A stretch of 64,000 nucleotides of DNA from Stenopsyche tienmushanensis (Eukaryota > Arthropoda > Insecta > Trichoptera > Stenopsychidae). Below, piece by piece: positions 12,591 through 23,920 of this stretch. The notes under the pieces are model-generated. The model was not told the DNA's origin, searched no databases, and saw only the letters and a list, made by a program, of their open reading frames with translations. Made by a program: the position numbers and the translations under genes. The first letter of the stretch is position 1. Every line of letters starts with the position of its first letter. Where the stretch lies: positions 496,001 through 560,000 of the forward strand of contig WACJ01000404.1 of the NCBI GenBank assembly GCA_008973525.1. Reading direction: 5' to 3'.

Positions 12591-12594
12591 CCAC

Positions 12595-12664
12595 CTGTTT
12601 GGAGATCTGCTCCGCGCCGCTGGGAAGGAAGTGCCTCTGCATCAGGTTTGGTGCCAGCAATTGT
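12595..12664 (-). CDS. mmd: ADAM (mind-meld-like) prodomain exon, second of three
   Basis: A 70 bp internal exon read leftward. A strong acceptor, TTTTTCTTTCTTTGCAG, lies just right of 12664. The donor is AAACAG|GTGGGTAAT (GT complementary to 12593-12594). The first base completes the split Thr codon from exon 32091-32170. The remaining 69 bases give 23 residues beginning QLLAPNLMQRHFLPSG and ending ISKQ at a codon boundary. ADAM22/23-type prodomains carry the same pattern between LELN and the HCYY motif: a hydrophobic LLAP-like stretch, then RHF or THY, then a glycine turn. A second frame across this piece is also open, but only the chosen frame agrees with both neighbours. The exon is too short and frame-shifted to stand out in ORF scans. 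It sits at the edge of a GC-richer intronic island (11880-12590). Confidence 0.82.
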
Positions 12665-14579
12665 CTGCAAAGAAAGAAAAACAACATCAATACAATTTTT
12701 AAACAGGCCATAAAATAGCTTTCTTGCCTCGGAATAAATAGAAGAATTCCAACGAGAATGAATTTCATTATTTGCTCAAAAGATTTGAGACGAAACGTAT
12801 CTCAAGTTGAAGCTCTGCGATATCTTTGCCGAGGTATAACGCAATAAAGATTTGTCGCTGAGTGCTTCTATCTTTACATTAAATATTGAAACTTTTCGCT
12901 GCATTTGAGATTTATGCTGCATCTTTCGTTTATTCGAAGATTGCATGGAGACATGGATTTAAATCCATTAATCTTCTTTTCTTTTAACTTGCCAAGTATA
13001 AATAATGCTTGCATCCAATTTTGATTTTATCTGCACATCTAGTATATGGTTGTTCTTGTACTCTTATTTTTAGATGAAATATATAATATTCTAGCATATA
13101 GGACCATTTATGAACTAATTGGAAACAAACACATGGGAAAACCTTTGCTAACTGATGAAATATGGGACGTAAGAATAATAAATTCAAATGTATTATGTCT
13201 CATGTTGATACCAAAGCAAAATCAATCAATATTATTAATCGTAAAAATAATTTTACAATGCATAAGATCTTCATATACCGATTAAAATATTATAACGAGA
13301 TGACTCCTCATTTGGAGATATTTATATAATTTAAATTTAACACCGAATTATTTGACTATACTAAATATTTTAAGAATTAAAAAATGCATCATTCAATAAA
13401 CTAAGTTGTATTGTTTATATAATCTTCATCAAAAATAGCACACAACCAAAATGCTGCACAAATGTAAGTTTCGGTATACATTTTAAAAGTGTATATCGTT
13501 TGCTTAAATAAAATTGTAGATATTTCAAGATCAATGAACAATGATCCATGAATATTTGATGATCAATGAACATAATTTGAAAATAAGCAATATGGCAATA
13601 TAAACAAAATAATATAATACCAGGAAGAGTTCAGTATGTAAATATTTCAAATAACACATACGAACAAATGCATAGTTAAAATATAGATAAAAAATAACTT
13701 ATATTTTTAAATATTCCATTTTCTATGCTTGCACATTAATAATAACTTTTTGCATTACCACCGATGGTACACCAACAGGTATTTTAAGCATTATTAATTC
13801 TATAAGAGCAAGGAAAGGACATCTTTCAAAGGAACAACACAAGAAGTTGATGCTCAATACAGAGACTTGTTATTGCATATACAAGCATAATGGTTAAGTA
13901 AAGCAAAAGTTTGCAGCGTTTCGAGGATCTTTTACCACAAATATTTTCATTTCTACAACGTCAACAATGTGGGGCAAATAATTGCAGTGCTTTGAGACGA
14001 GATAAGCACCAAATTGCATCCAATTTAAATATGCACTGCACTAAAAAGCTGAATGAATTTTCATAATGCAATATTGGTATTTGGGTAAGAATTTCATATA
14101 AATCTTGTTTTATTCGAAGCTTGCGATGATTCTATATAATTTTTTTGTGAGGTTATCATCGTTTTATTATATCTTTAATATAATATTTATCCTGATTTTT
14201 GCTTATTTTGAGTTGTAACAGCTTTTACATAAAAAAATAGCTCTATCACTCAATGGAACAATGTTTCTATAAGTATTGACTGCTTTAATCTAAAATCTAT
14301 CAAAATTGCTTATATTTTGGCTTGTTTTATCGATGGTTTTAATCATAAAGATAAAGACGTTTGTATTTTATATGTAATATATTTCCATTAAAAATATCTA
14401 AACTTATTACGCTATATACACAATTACCTGTTCGAATGTAATTTAAAAGTCTTGGTCGTGTCTGGGGTGCCTTATACCGACACAACGACATTATAGTGGA
14501 ATAATGAAAATGTTTTAGCGAGTTAAGTATGTAAATTGAAATTCAACGTACAATTTTATTCACTCAAAGAGTAGAATAT

Positions 14580-15000
14580 TAATTGCATTTGAATAATTCG
14601 TATGTAACGAAAGTGGCGAGAGTCAATCCAGAACGCTTGCGGTCAAACGAAGGTTTCAGACGGATCTTTATTAATGAGGCCGAAAGATTCAGAATCACGT
14701 CGACCAAAGCTTTGCTTCAGCCGGCTCCAAATCCCGCATGCGGTTTCTTTGGAGCGATTTTGCCTGACGACTAAACGTGGCACGTGCCTTGGGTCCTGTT
14801 GGTGGTGCACCAGACCCAACGTCAGGAGAAACCCTTACTTTAGCGTCAGCAATAGTTGCAAAGCTGCGGTTCAAGCTCAAGCAGACTATCATATCAATAA
14901 CCTTGTTTAGCACCTTTTTAACGAGCTTTAACGGCGACTTTGCTGACATATCAGTTATGGATCGCAGCATAAAATTTAACTCCACAAATGTTTCATTTTA
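14580..15000. other. Unidentified GC-rich block
   Basis: Sharply different from its flanks. The minus frame (14695-14985, 96 codons) includes KSPLKLVKKVLNKVID and SGAPPTGPKARATFSRQAKS. Plus frames of 63-78 codons overlap it. I do not recognise any of these. It might be a coding remnant of a mobile element, an inserted gene piece or a noncoding RNA. Confidence 0.3.
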
Positions 15001-15154
15001 GCTTAATGCTAGACCTTTAGCTCCAGCAAATCCTTCTTAACGTCTTCTAACAATAGCAATTTAAAAAATTTTAATAAAAAATAAAAATGTCTTTCGTGTG
15101 CCAAGTAAATAGGTCAAAGCAACTAAATACTAAGTATAGCTACAGTCATTTAAA

Positions 15155-15450
15155 TCTTGATCAAATTTGGGGAGATTGGAGATATTAACACTTTCGATCG
15201 ATTGTCTAGATCTAATATTTATCCTGATTTCTTTGACATGAAGAATATAAAGACAAGTATCCCTATTTGGTCGCGGGAAAAAATAATGCTTCCCGCTCAT
15301 AGATAATATCCTATCTATAAATTCCTATTTAAATAATCTTATTCTAATCTTAGAACACATGAAAGACCAATGGAATTCTCATATTGAGATCGCTTACATC
15401 CGATAACGAATATGATACGCGCGGTAGAAGTTAATCTTCATAGCTTAAGT
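15155..15450 (+). mobile_element. SINE family 1, body and 3' part
   Basis: Contains AATTTGGGGAGATTGGAGATATTAA, TTTCGATCGATTGTCTAGATC and TTTATCCTGATTTC in the order of the reference body. After about 120 diverged bases come TTCTCATATTGAGATCGC and ACATCCGATAACGAATATGA, which match the 3' part of the 42240 copy. No tRNA head is recognisable. Confidence 0.55.
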
Positions 15451-15477
15451 TGTGTTTGTATAATATATAATAATGCA
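15448..15477 (+). repeat. ctatg-end repeat, end fragment
   Basis: AGTTGTGTTTGTATAATATATAATAATG is a worn version of the shared start of this family. It sits directly after the SINE piece ending near 15450. Confidence 0.35.
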
Positions 15478-15689
15478 GATTATGAGAATTATGCAGAAAA
15501 ATACAGCGGACTATGATGTTGCTTTATACACAAAGCCTCTCTATTATCATGCTTTTTTAGATGTTTCAGAATGGAATTCATGTGTATAATTTGATGCTAA
15601 AATACACTTTTGTGTAATAATTTAAATAATGGTTTTTAATCTATCATACATGAGACTATTTGAGGCGAATCAAATTATCAATAAAATAA

Positions 15690-16210
15690 TTATATAGGAA
15701 TGAGCACTCGATAAGTGGAAAATGAGGGATTTAGCTGTCGAAGCGTTATGAAGTAGAGTGGATGGTAATGTTGCCATTGGGATGTGCAGACAGGACCGGC
15801 TCCAGGATTAATGCCGATGACACGGGCCCTCATCCCGAAGAAAACCGCGCGTGATTGATACGATCGGATCGGTTTAATTGTAGTTTCGTCTGTGGCCACG
15901 ACGAGAACCGTTGAAATTCAACGGGTGAGGAATTACCAAAGACCCTTATTCACGGATCACACCCGGAGTTGACTGATGGCCGTAATTTTGCGAGCCTCCC
16001 CCGGAATTATCAAATTCGAACTGTCCACTGCAGAAAAGAAGGACCCGAACTCGGTTTTAAAGGAAGATGGAATGATTCGAAGCGCGTCGATGATCCATTA
16101 TTTGTCGGGAACGGGAGCGATCTAATTTAGAGCCATCAATTGATTGATCGTTTCTTAGTTAATGAAAGGCCGAATCGATTGCTGAAAAAACGGACTGACG
16201 ATGACCAATT
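15690..16210. other. Candidate intronic regulatory island
   Basis: Complex, less AT-rich block with the palindrome ATCAATTGAT (16135-16144) beside another TGATCG. A 69-codon minus frame has no features. Confidence 0.3.
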
Positions 16211-16539
16211 GCTCAATCAATCCAATACATACCCAACGCAAATTTTCCAGATACTGCGAATTTATGCATTTTTCGTATTAAACGTAATATTTTAGTATTT
16301 ATACCATTAGCATTGTTAATGCAGATTTCAACATCTATGTCTCATTTAAAAAATCATTTGTAGTTTAACGTTTCATAAAGCGTTCCCAATACATTTTAAC
16401 CGCTCCTATCGAGAGAATTTCAGACCATTTTATAAAGTAACGCACTGGACAGTTAAATATTTTCCTCACATTTATGCGCAAACTTTGAGCATAACATCTA
16501 CAAAATTATACCCCAGTTAAGCCTTGGAATCTAATAATC

Positions 16540-16960
16540 ACATTTTCATGTTGTAGTACTGCAAATGTCCGTCCGAATTCTCTGTACAGGGAAAATGAGC
16601 CGTAATGATGTGGCAATAATAAATATAAAATAGCCTACTTTGATTTTATTTAGTGGCTCGGTGGCCTCATTACTTCGAGCGCCTGGGGGAGGTTTCCACG
16701 CACAAAAACTAGTTAAGGGATGAAAGGGCTCCATACAATTCGGCATGTGGCAACCGAGACACCCAATCGATTCGACAGATTTCCACCAGACTCGATGGGA
16801 TAATGAAAGCCGTTGAAGCATCAGAGTTTCACTTGTGAGTAAAAACGAGATTCATTAATCACCAAGCCACAAGTTCTTGTACGTCATAACTAAGCTTTGG
16901 TGGATTGAGTCAGGACGTCAAAGTTTGCAGTTCCCATGGGCGGGGTCTACATCATGTAAA
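16540..16960. other. GC-richer intronic island
   Basis: A 91-codon minus frame rich in Cys, His and Trp (CLGCHMPNC) looks tempting but lacks splice sites in phase with the ADAM exons. Confidence 0.25.
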
Positions 16961-18049
16961 TATGAATGGATTTTTTAAATTTTGATATCAATAGTTAGTT
17001 TTTGGAAAACTTTTATTTTATTAAAAGTCAAAACAATATGTGCTTCAGACGTTTTTTGAATGAAATTGTAAAATAAGCTGTTAAATTGCAAGTGATCTCA
17101 ATTGGCTTCAAGCTATTATATATATTTGCAATGCTTCAAAGCTTATATCAAATAATTTTAACAATTTTTTAAATATTTTGTGTGAGATATGAAAATATTT
17201 TTCATATTGATATAATCGCATTAGGGCGAGAGTAGGGTATCTTATTTGTGTTATACGAGGAAAAACGTCCACTTACATATATTTCAGGGGTGATTTTTAT
17301 TTTTTTCCTAAATATGGCTAAATAATGATATGTCGTTTTAATAGTAATTTTAATGTAGAGGTTTGCAGTCCCTTTTGTAAGATCATTGCTGATCATTTTT
17401 ATAAGGACTTTCATAGCATACATTTGTTTCATAAAAATATGGTTACCAATCAGCATCGCCAATAGATTTGAATACAGAAAAACCAATATTTTTGCATTTA
17501 TTAATACTGATCCAGACTAAAATGTCTAATAATTTCATCGTTTCTATCTACAGCATCGTCTTCAGAATTTAAGACTATGTTAAATACAATTTCTACCGAA
17601 GTTGTTTCATTAGTCTTTATTTCCCTATTCATTCTTGAATATCCTCGAAATTCATTTTATTAAAGCTTTCATCTTCTATAGACTTAGTAAATTCTACTAT
17701 TAGATACATTCTGTTTTCAGTTGGCCTAATTAAACTTACACATCAAACTTGTTGTTAATAATTTTTTTTAGCATACGTCAATGAATTAAATGCAGATTTT
17801 TTGGTACAATTTAAATTTGAACTCCACTCTTTATAATAAGAAACTATCCCATTGTATCAATGCTATCGTCTATAAATCTGTAATTTATACTATATAAAGT
17901 CTTGGTCTTTAAATAATAGAACTCGAATAGTAATACGTTTAAATAATTTATCGAGATCAATGCTTTAAAATAGCATTTCTCATTTTCGATCGAAAAAATA
18001 TTATTCGAGTTCAAATGGGAATAATGTAATATGTAAATTCGGTTTTAAT

Positions 18050-18560
18050 CAGGGAGACGATTCTTTTGATAACATCGGTTATTACTTTTCAGGGCCTCTG
18101 CGATGTAGGGGGAGAGAAAAATGATTTCAATGCGATATCTCCTCGAAAGACAGAGACTTTTCAATAAGACAGATATTGATTAGAAACCTCCACCCTATAG
18201 GCATAATTTCATTTTCCCGAATATGGAACCCCTACAGCTGCTGCTTCTGATAAAATGACTAAACCATCAATCTCTTGCTGAACCACTCTTACCTGTATGC
18301 TTGTTACGGGGAACACACACATGCAGAGCCGAAGATTGTGAGCTTCGTTCTCTAATAATGTTGGGGATTGAAAGTTTGATGTGCTCGATAATTTGGCGAT
18401 GGGTAAAAAAGGCAGGATTTATCGACAGTGGGAGATAAAATGGCTTCATCATTCAATTTGAGATTGCCAATATTTTTGAATTCTAAATCAGCCCGTCAAA
18501 ATATTTATCAAGAATGACACTGCCGGAAACATTAGCTGGAAATCGGGCACGTGCCATTTT
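18050..18560. other. GC-richer intronic island
   Basis: Less AT-rich than its flanks, no coding or repeat identity seen. Confidence 0.2.
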
Positions 18561-19940
18561 AATAATAAACCATAGACTATGACGTTATTAATCCTTTCAT
18601 TGTCCGCAGCAATGTACTATTATGAATGCATTTTAATTAAAACAAACATATAATAAAATATTCTAAATGGATTAACCTACAATATCGTGTGAGACACGTG
18701 CTAACAATTCCGGGCCAAATATAATAATTATGTTATTGATGCCGTGAAAACTGATAGCGATTGATTAATTGTCTACATAATATAATTATACTATGGAGTT
18801 TTGTCTGTCGGAAATGTATATTTAATGATTATATAGAGTATATTTTTAAAATTAATTTGTAAAAAAATGTTATTTTATATGTGTGTTTTTAATGCTAGCA
18901 GTTAAAATGTTTGAATTAAAAATATGGCTTTAAAGCGACCTGGACATAAGAGTACTAAATAGGCCTAATAAATACTAAGGTTTTCTCAGGGGATATTAAG
19001 GGAACAAATCTTTTCTATAAATAATAGCTTGCCTCGCAGGGGTGGCTCGTGGGTGTAAATTAATGATAAATACACATAATTTTCACCATAAAAATGGGAG
19101 CGTATTTTTTTCATCATTTTCACTTCCTGAGTCGGAAAACTTTTAACGAAGTAGGGAAACTTTTCACAATTTGAAATATGAAAGATCTCTTAAAATTTGC
19201 TTCATAAATTTTGAAAACATTTTATGGGACGATCAAAACACAATTTTTGTGTCCCGCTTAAAGGGGGAGGTAAAAATTTGACACTGCTGGCGCTCACGGC
19301 TCGCTTTATTTATTAGTTTGTGTATTTACAGTATACATTATGAAATTGTATTCGAAGCTAAGCCCATACTCGACAAACAGATCAGGATCCAATTTTCTGT
19401 GCCTAAATTAGTTTTAACCATTGCGGTAAAACTATATTCACGAAGAAATTGTGTCCTGCCATTCTATACGGGTGACAGGATAGCGATGACCCAAATCATT
19501 TTGAACAGAATTAGGGATAAGTCTGTCCCAGGACACAAATCGGGTACGAGTCCTCAATCCAGGTTACGTACTCTTCTATCACGTACCAAACCCGGGCCAA
19601 AATACGCGCACGATATGTATTCCAGGATGAAGGATTTTATTTCCGAGGTACTTATACTAATATATGTTATTCAATGGCGTTATATAAATGTGTGCTAAAG
19701 TCATATTAACACCATGTCTAATCAAAAAATTGCTTAAAATTTCATATGATTTAAAAATATTTTTTAATCCATTAAATTGAAATTTAAATATGTTTTACAA
19801 TTGTAAATTTAAACTACAATAGATAAACCAAATTTTTTTTTATATAAGCAACTAATTGCACGATGTATTTCTTTAAAATTTATTTCTGAATGTTATTGCA
19901 ATACTTTGCAAGGAAAGTCTTTAAAAATGATTATAATATA

Positions 19941-20587
19941 CACTTGGGTCTATTTTAATGCGGATCTTTTTTATGCGATTTTGAAGTTATGCGGTTTTCA
20001 AAAATAATGGAACCTATCCCTTATTTTTCTCACAAAGCTTTTTTTATGCGAATACGCATTAAAAAAATATAAAACAAACACTAGTGCAAATTATAACTGT
20101 TCAAGTTATCCACAGATTTAGGTTAGGTCAGACGCTTTTACAGTTTTAGTTAAGAACACTTTTTCTACTATACTCTTTCACAAAATGATGTCGATGAATT
20201 GCTTAAGGATATTTGAATAATATTATTGGTTTGATGTTATGTGGCTGCAAAGAAATAGAAGACGATATTGAAGTGGAAGAAACTCTTGTCCCCTTTACTG
20301 TAAAGATTTTACAAGACGCTAGTCAACTTTGAAATAAATTAGAAAATTCTGATCGAGTTTTCAAATTCCAGCGCAAGTTTAAGAATTGCATGTCTCCATA
20401 TCAAGAACTGCGTAAAAAATATTGGTTAATCTTTTCAAAGTTTTTTTATGCGATTTTTGCTACATTTCATCACATTGATTTGAAGTTATGCGACTTTTAA
20501 AAATAACCGAACCTATCCCTCATTTTTATATGTAGTTCAAGTCATTTTTATGCGGACTTTTATATCGCATAAAAACAGACCCAAAAG
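19941..20587 (+). mobile_element. Dead pogo/Tigger-type element
   Basis: 647 bp between TA target duplications (19939-19940 and 20588-20589). The ends are inverted: CACTTGGGTCTATTTTAATGCG at the left, and CTTTTGGGTCTGTTTTTATGCG reversed at the right. Subterminal blocks with TTATGCGATTTT ... AAGTTATGCG ... AACCTATCCC occur in direct orientation at 19966-20040 and 20440-20530. Between them, 20246-20430 is an open frame broken by one TGA. It reads EDDIEVEETLVPFTVKILQ, DASQL, stop, NKLENSDRVFKFQRKFKN, MSPYQELRKKY, which resembles the carboxyl tail of Tigger/pogo transposases. The DDE catalytic core is missing. Confidence 0.7.
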
Positions 20588-20989
20588 TATTTCTTTATAA
20601 ACATTTTATTAAGTTTGGATGGTTTTAAGTGAACGATATTTTGTATATAAACAGAACCCAAAATGCTTGTCGTTTTATTGATTGACCGTTTTTGGGGATT
20701 AGTTGCACTGAGGCTGCTGCACTTTTAAGTTGCATTTTGTGCTCTTTCGGTGACTATACTCATCAAGAATAAATTGTGATTTTTAAAGTTCTAATTTAAC
20801 AACACAATTTACAATAAATCGATTTTTGCCGAGTGAAGAATTTATTCGAAATTTAATGCTTTACAATGAGTCATTTTCACCTCAGAACATGAAATTTGCA
20901 AATTCAAACATTTATGAAAAGGTTAAATAATATTAATTGAAATAAAATTGGACGGTGTTAAAATTTGAAAATAGCATGATTGAGACATT

Positions 20990-21660
20990 ATTTATGAACT
21001 TGAGCGGCAGAAAGCCTCAAAATTCAATTAAAACCACGGACAAAAGAGTCCGTCTCGTGTTTATGAAAGCTCTCCCCGAGCAATGTTTATAAACAAAATA
21101 CATCTTCCGGAGGATTTGATACTTGGAGCAAAGGACAAATTACAAATTAGGCCCCATTACAACATTACGACGCCCTACTCAAAATAAAACTATAAATCTT
21201 ATTTAAAATGAGCGCTCATAACCTTCGCAGATTCAGCCGGGTAATTATGGATTCTTCGGCGGGTTCGCCATAAGATACACACTTCGTCCTGAAACTTCGT
21301 GAGCGTAAATAAATTTATTCATTATATCTCTGGGTGCGGTCTTCGAAGTTTTCATAAAGGTCTTCGCGAGGAAACTTTCGAGCTTCGAGCGAAACCTGTG
21401 TCACAACAGCCAGTATCTGTCAGCTTGTCCTGGATGTATTCTGCTTAATTATGGCAAATTAAATAAGAAACCGATGGTACAGCGAACTGTTAAAATCGCC
21501 TTCAAAGGCTGAATTTGCATTTGAACTTCTGATATGCGCGACTTTTGATGCCTTCAAAGGAGTGGCTTGAAATGTAAAATGATTAAGTGTCATCCCTTGT
21601 CGTTAATCTTATCAAAGATTATGATCGATGTGCTCAACAGGATCGAGCTATGGAACATTT
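20990..21660. other. Candidate intronic regulatory island
   Basis: Long complex block with a perfect hairpin ACGGAC-AAAAGA-GTCCGT (21036-21053). No frame above 60 codons on either strand, so it is clearly noncoding. Confidence 0.3.
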
Positions 21661-22123
21661 AGAATTTAAATTTAGCCCGCTTAAAAATATTCAACAACAT
21701 ATCTCGCTGTTTTAATTTTTAAAGCAAACTTGCTGGGCTTGCATATTAACCAAACAGCTAGAAACTTCAACATGCAAATACGTGGCTCAGAGCTTATGTA
21801 AAGGAATTCTTCCTAGGTACCCACACATTCTTGCTACAATTTTGTAGTTAAGTAGTTCCTACTTGGGAGCATTATTACGGTGAACTTTGTTTATAAACAA
21901 AAGTGAAGAAGAGGGTGTGATGTTGGTTAACACTTGTAAATTCCGCCATATATTAAGAGCATAGGAGAAATTCCGGGTTTTCCTTCGAACTAGACTTGGG
22001 TTCAAATTGAATTTCATTCATTTTTATCCAGTTGAATGTGTTTAATCCTCACTTAAAATTGAACAATGAACACAACAAATTTCGGAGATTTTAAACAACT
22101 ATTAAAGTGTCGATCAGTGGCTT

Positions 22124-22152
22124 TCCTATTTTATTATATATTACACAAACAT
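22124..22152 (-). repeat. ctatg-end repeat, end fragment
   Basis: CTATTTTATTATATATTACACAAACATA is the reverse of the shared start of this family. Nothing else of the element is recognisable here. Confidence 0.4.
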
Positions 22153-22679
22153 AAATTTATCTTTTAGTTAGTAATTTCCGTTAAATCTTCTATAAGTAAA
22201 TTAATTATTATTGTAAACTTAGTCATTTATAATATTGAATATTAGCTAAGTTTCACTTATTCGTCATCAAACCCCTGAATTCAGACTTTTGTTGAGTAAT
22301 TTCATTTAAGATATTCAATTTTATTATTAGTTTAAATATTGAAAAGCATATATTGTAGTTACTAATGCGTAGAGGTTTTAATTTATTTTAATAAGCATTT
22401 TGATTCAAGTATTTTTTATCAAATAAATCCTTAATTGTATAGGAAATGTTTTCAAGTTTCTTGCTTGAGCCATATCTGTATTTTGATATAAAGGGTATGC
22501 AAATTTGATTTTTTTTCCATAGAAATAAAAAAAAACCAGGAAGGGGGTAAGTTAGAGGATCAAAGATTGTGTAGTATCGGGCGTAATTAATAAGTGGAAA
22601 TCTGTGGCGATTCAAACTTGGCTAACAATTTATTAATGAGCAGTGATGCAGATGCCCTGCCCATAATTCATAATTAATT

Positions 22680-22960
22680 ATTTAGTAATTATCCAAATAT
22701 AATTGCAGCGTGCAGAACAAGCGGCTGAAGCTCATCAGTATTCGCATTCACGTGAAATAACATCCCTTTGTTTCACAAATCATCCCAATTAATTTCTGGA
22801 GCCATGAGAGGCAGCACTCCGACGTCGGCGAAGAGCTTTTCATATTTGCATAATATGTAAATGTTTATTTGTACAAGTTTTTGAACTTAATTGAAATCAA
22901 TCTCCAAATTAAGCTTGTTATTTTGCTCAGCCGTTCATTTGTGCTCTTCAACTAACAAGC
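22680..22960. other. Candidate intronic regulatory island
   Basis: Contains ATTTGCAT (22844-22851), the reverse of the POU octamer also seen at 7271, and GACGTCGGCG. No frame. Confidence 0.3.
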
Positions 22961-23195
22961 GGTTCCCCGCACCTTTATAGAATGCATACTAAATTGCAAG
23001 CAATCTTAAGTGCATTGTGAATAAATAAGTTTGCTTTATTTGGCAAACGAAGAACGTCTTCAATATATAGAATCTTTATTTAGTAAATTAATTGTATTCA
23101 AATAATGTAGATCTCTTTTGATGAGATCTAATAGATCACAAAAATAGTAAATAGGGAATAAACGAATAATTAGCAACATTCCATGATTTAGATCA

Positions 23196-23245
23196 ATGAT
23201 GCTCAACCGGTCGATCGTGATCGACTGGTCGATCTTAAGGCATTA
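23196..23245 (+). mobile_element. Possible hAT-type terminus
   Basis: GCTCAACCGGTCGATCGTGATCGACTGGTCGATCTT contains an inverted core (GGTCGATC-GTGATCGACTGG) of a kind I associate with termini of hAT elements. No 8 bp target duplication or second end was identified. Confidence 0.3.
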
Positions 23246-23804
23246 TGTTTGCTAATTTAGGGTATTAAATAAAAAGTTATATAAGAATCATATTATATCG
23301 ATCTCTAGACAATTTTAAATTTGCAAAAAAGTTCGGTCATGCTTTAAGACAATTTAAGACGTGTTTATCGTCGTTGATTTGAAACAACATTGCTACATTT
23401 TTGGATCAAACTGTAGCACAGATCCGTCGCTAATTCTATGGGTTGGACAGGCACTAAGAGTCTCCAGATTGTTCAAATATCTATCGTTGCACAATGTCTA
23501 TATTATGCATTTTCAGATGTAATGCCGGCACCGGTAAACGACGGTTATCAGGATGATTATTAATATTGGTGACAGATTAAGAGTTCTGTTGGTAGACAAT
23601 GAAAAAGTAGTAAAATTTTCGCTCATCGCATTTATTCGAAGAATGAACAATGTGTGTCTGGTTATGAGAAAAATAAAATCAAACTGCAACCGACGCTTGA
23701 AGAAGTTGAATCTAAAGGATTTTACTCCACACTACAAAATCAATGTATGAAGCATAGAATATGATAAAAATGGGACTCTCCAAACTTTTTAGCCCAAAGG
23801 TCGC

Positions 23805-23920
23805 AAGTAAGGCTTATCGGTTTCCAAAAACCGGTTTTGAAAACTCGGTTTTTTGAAAAAAAAAATGTGACCTTCGATAACCAGTTTTTCAATCCTGAAA
23901 ATCCGGTTTTGAGTATAAAA
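23805..23920 (+). mobile_element. Possible second hAT-like end with AACCGGTTTT repeats
   Basis: The sequence has four or five versions of AACCGGTTTT / ACTCGGTTTT / AACCAGTTTT / ATCCGGTTTT within about 100 bp, partly as inverted pairs (TTTCCAAAAACCGGTTTTGAAAAC). Such motifs are common at hAT termini. The family call is a guess. Confidence 0.25.

Larger units (their letters stand above)
4305..12594 (-). other. 8.3 kb ADAM intron
   Basis: Lies between exons 12595-12664 and 4158-4304, a phase 0 intron with GT-AG ends (GTGGGT ... TTGCAG). It holds a pogo-type end (4737-4815), SINE copies (5800-5900, 9545-9650, 11735-11805), an LRR-like duplicated fragment (8156-8310), a ctatg-type repeat (9240-9415), a 300 bp dispersed repeat (10805-11163) and several higher-complexity islands. 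No other gene is visible. Confidence 0.7.

Noticed and set aside
19318..19698. Longest open frame in the window, 126 codons on the plus strand
   Set aside because: No recognisable motif, no splice or promoter support, and mixed composition crossing from an AT-rich into a GC-richer stretch. About what chance allows in 64 kb.
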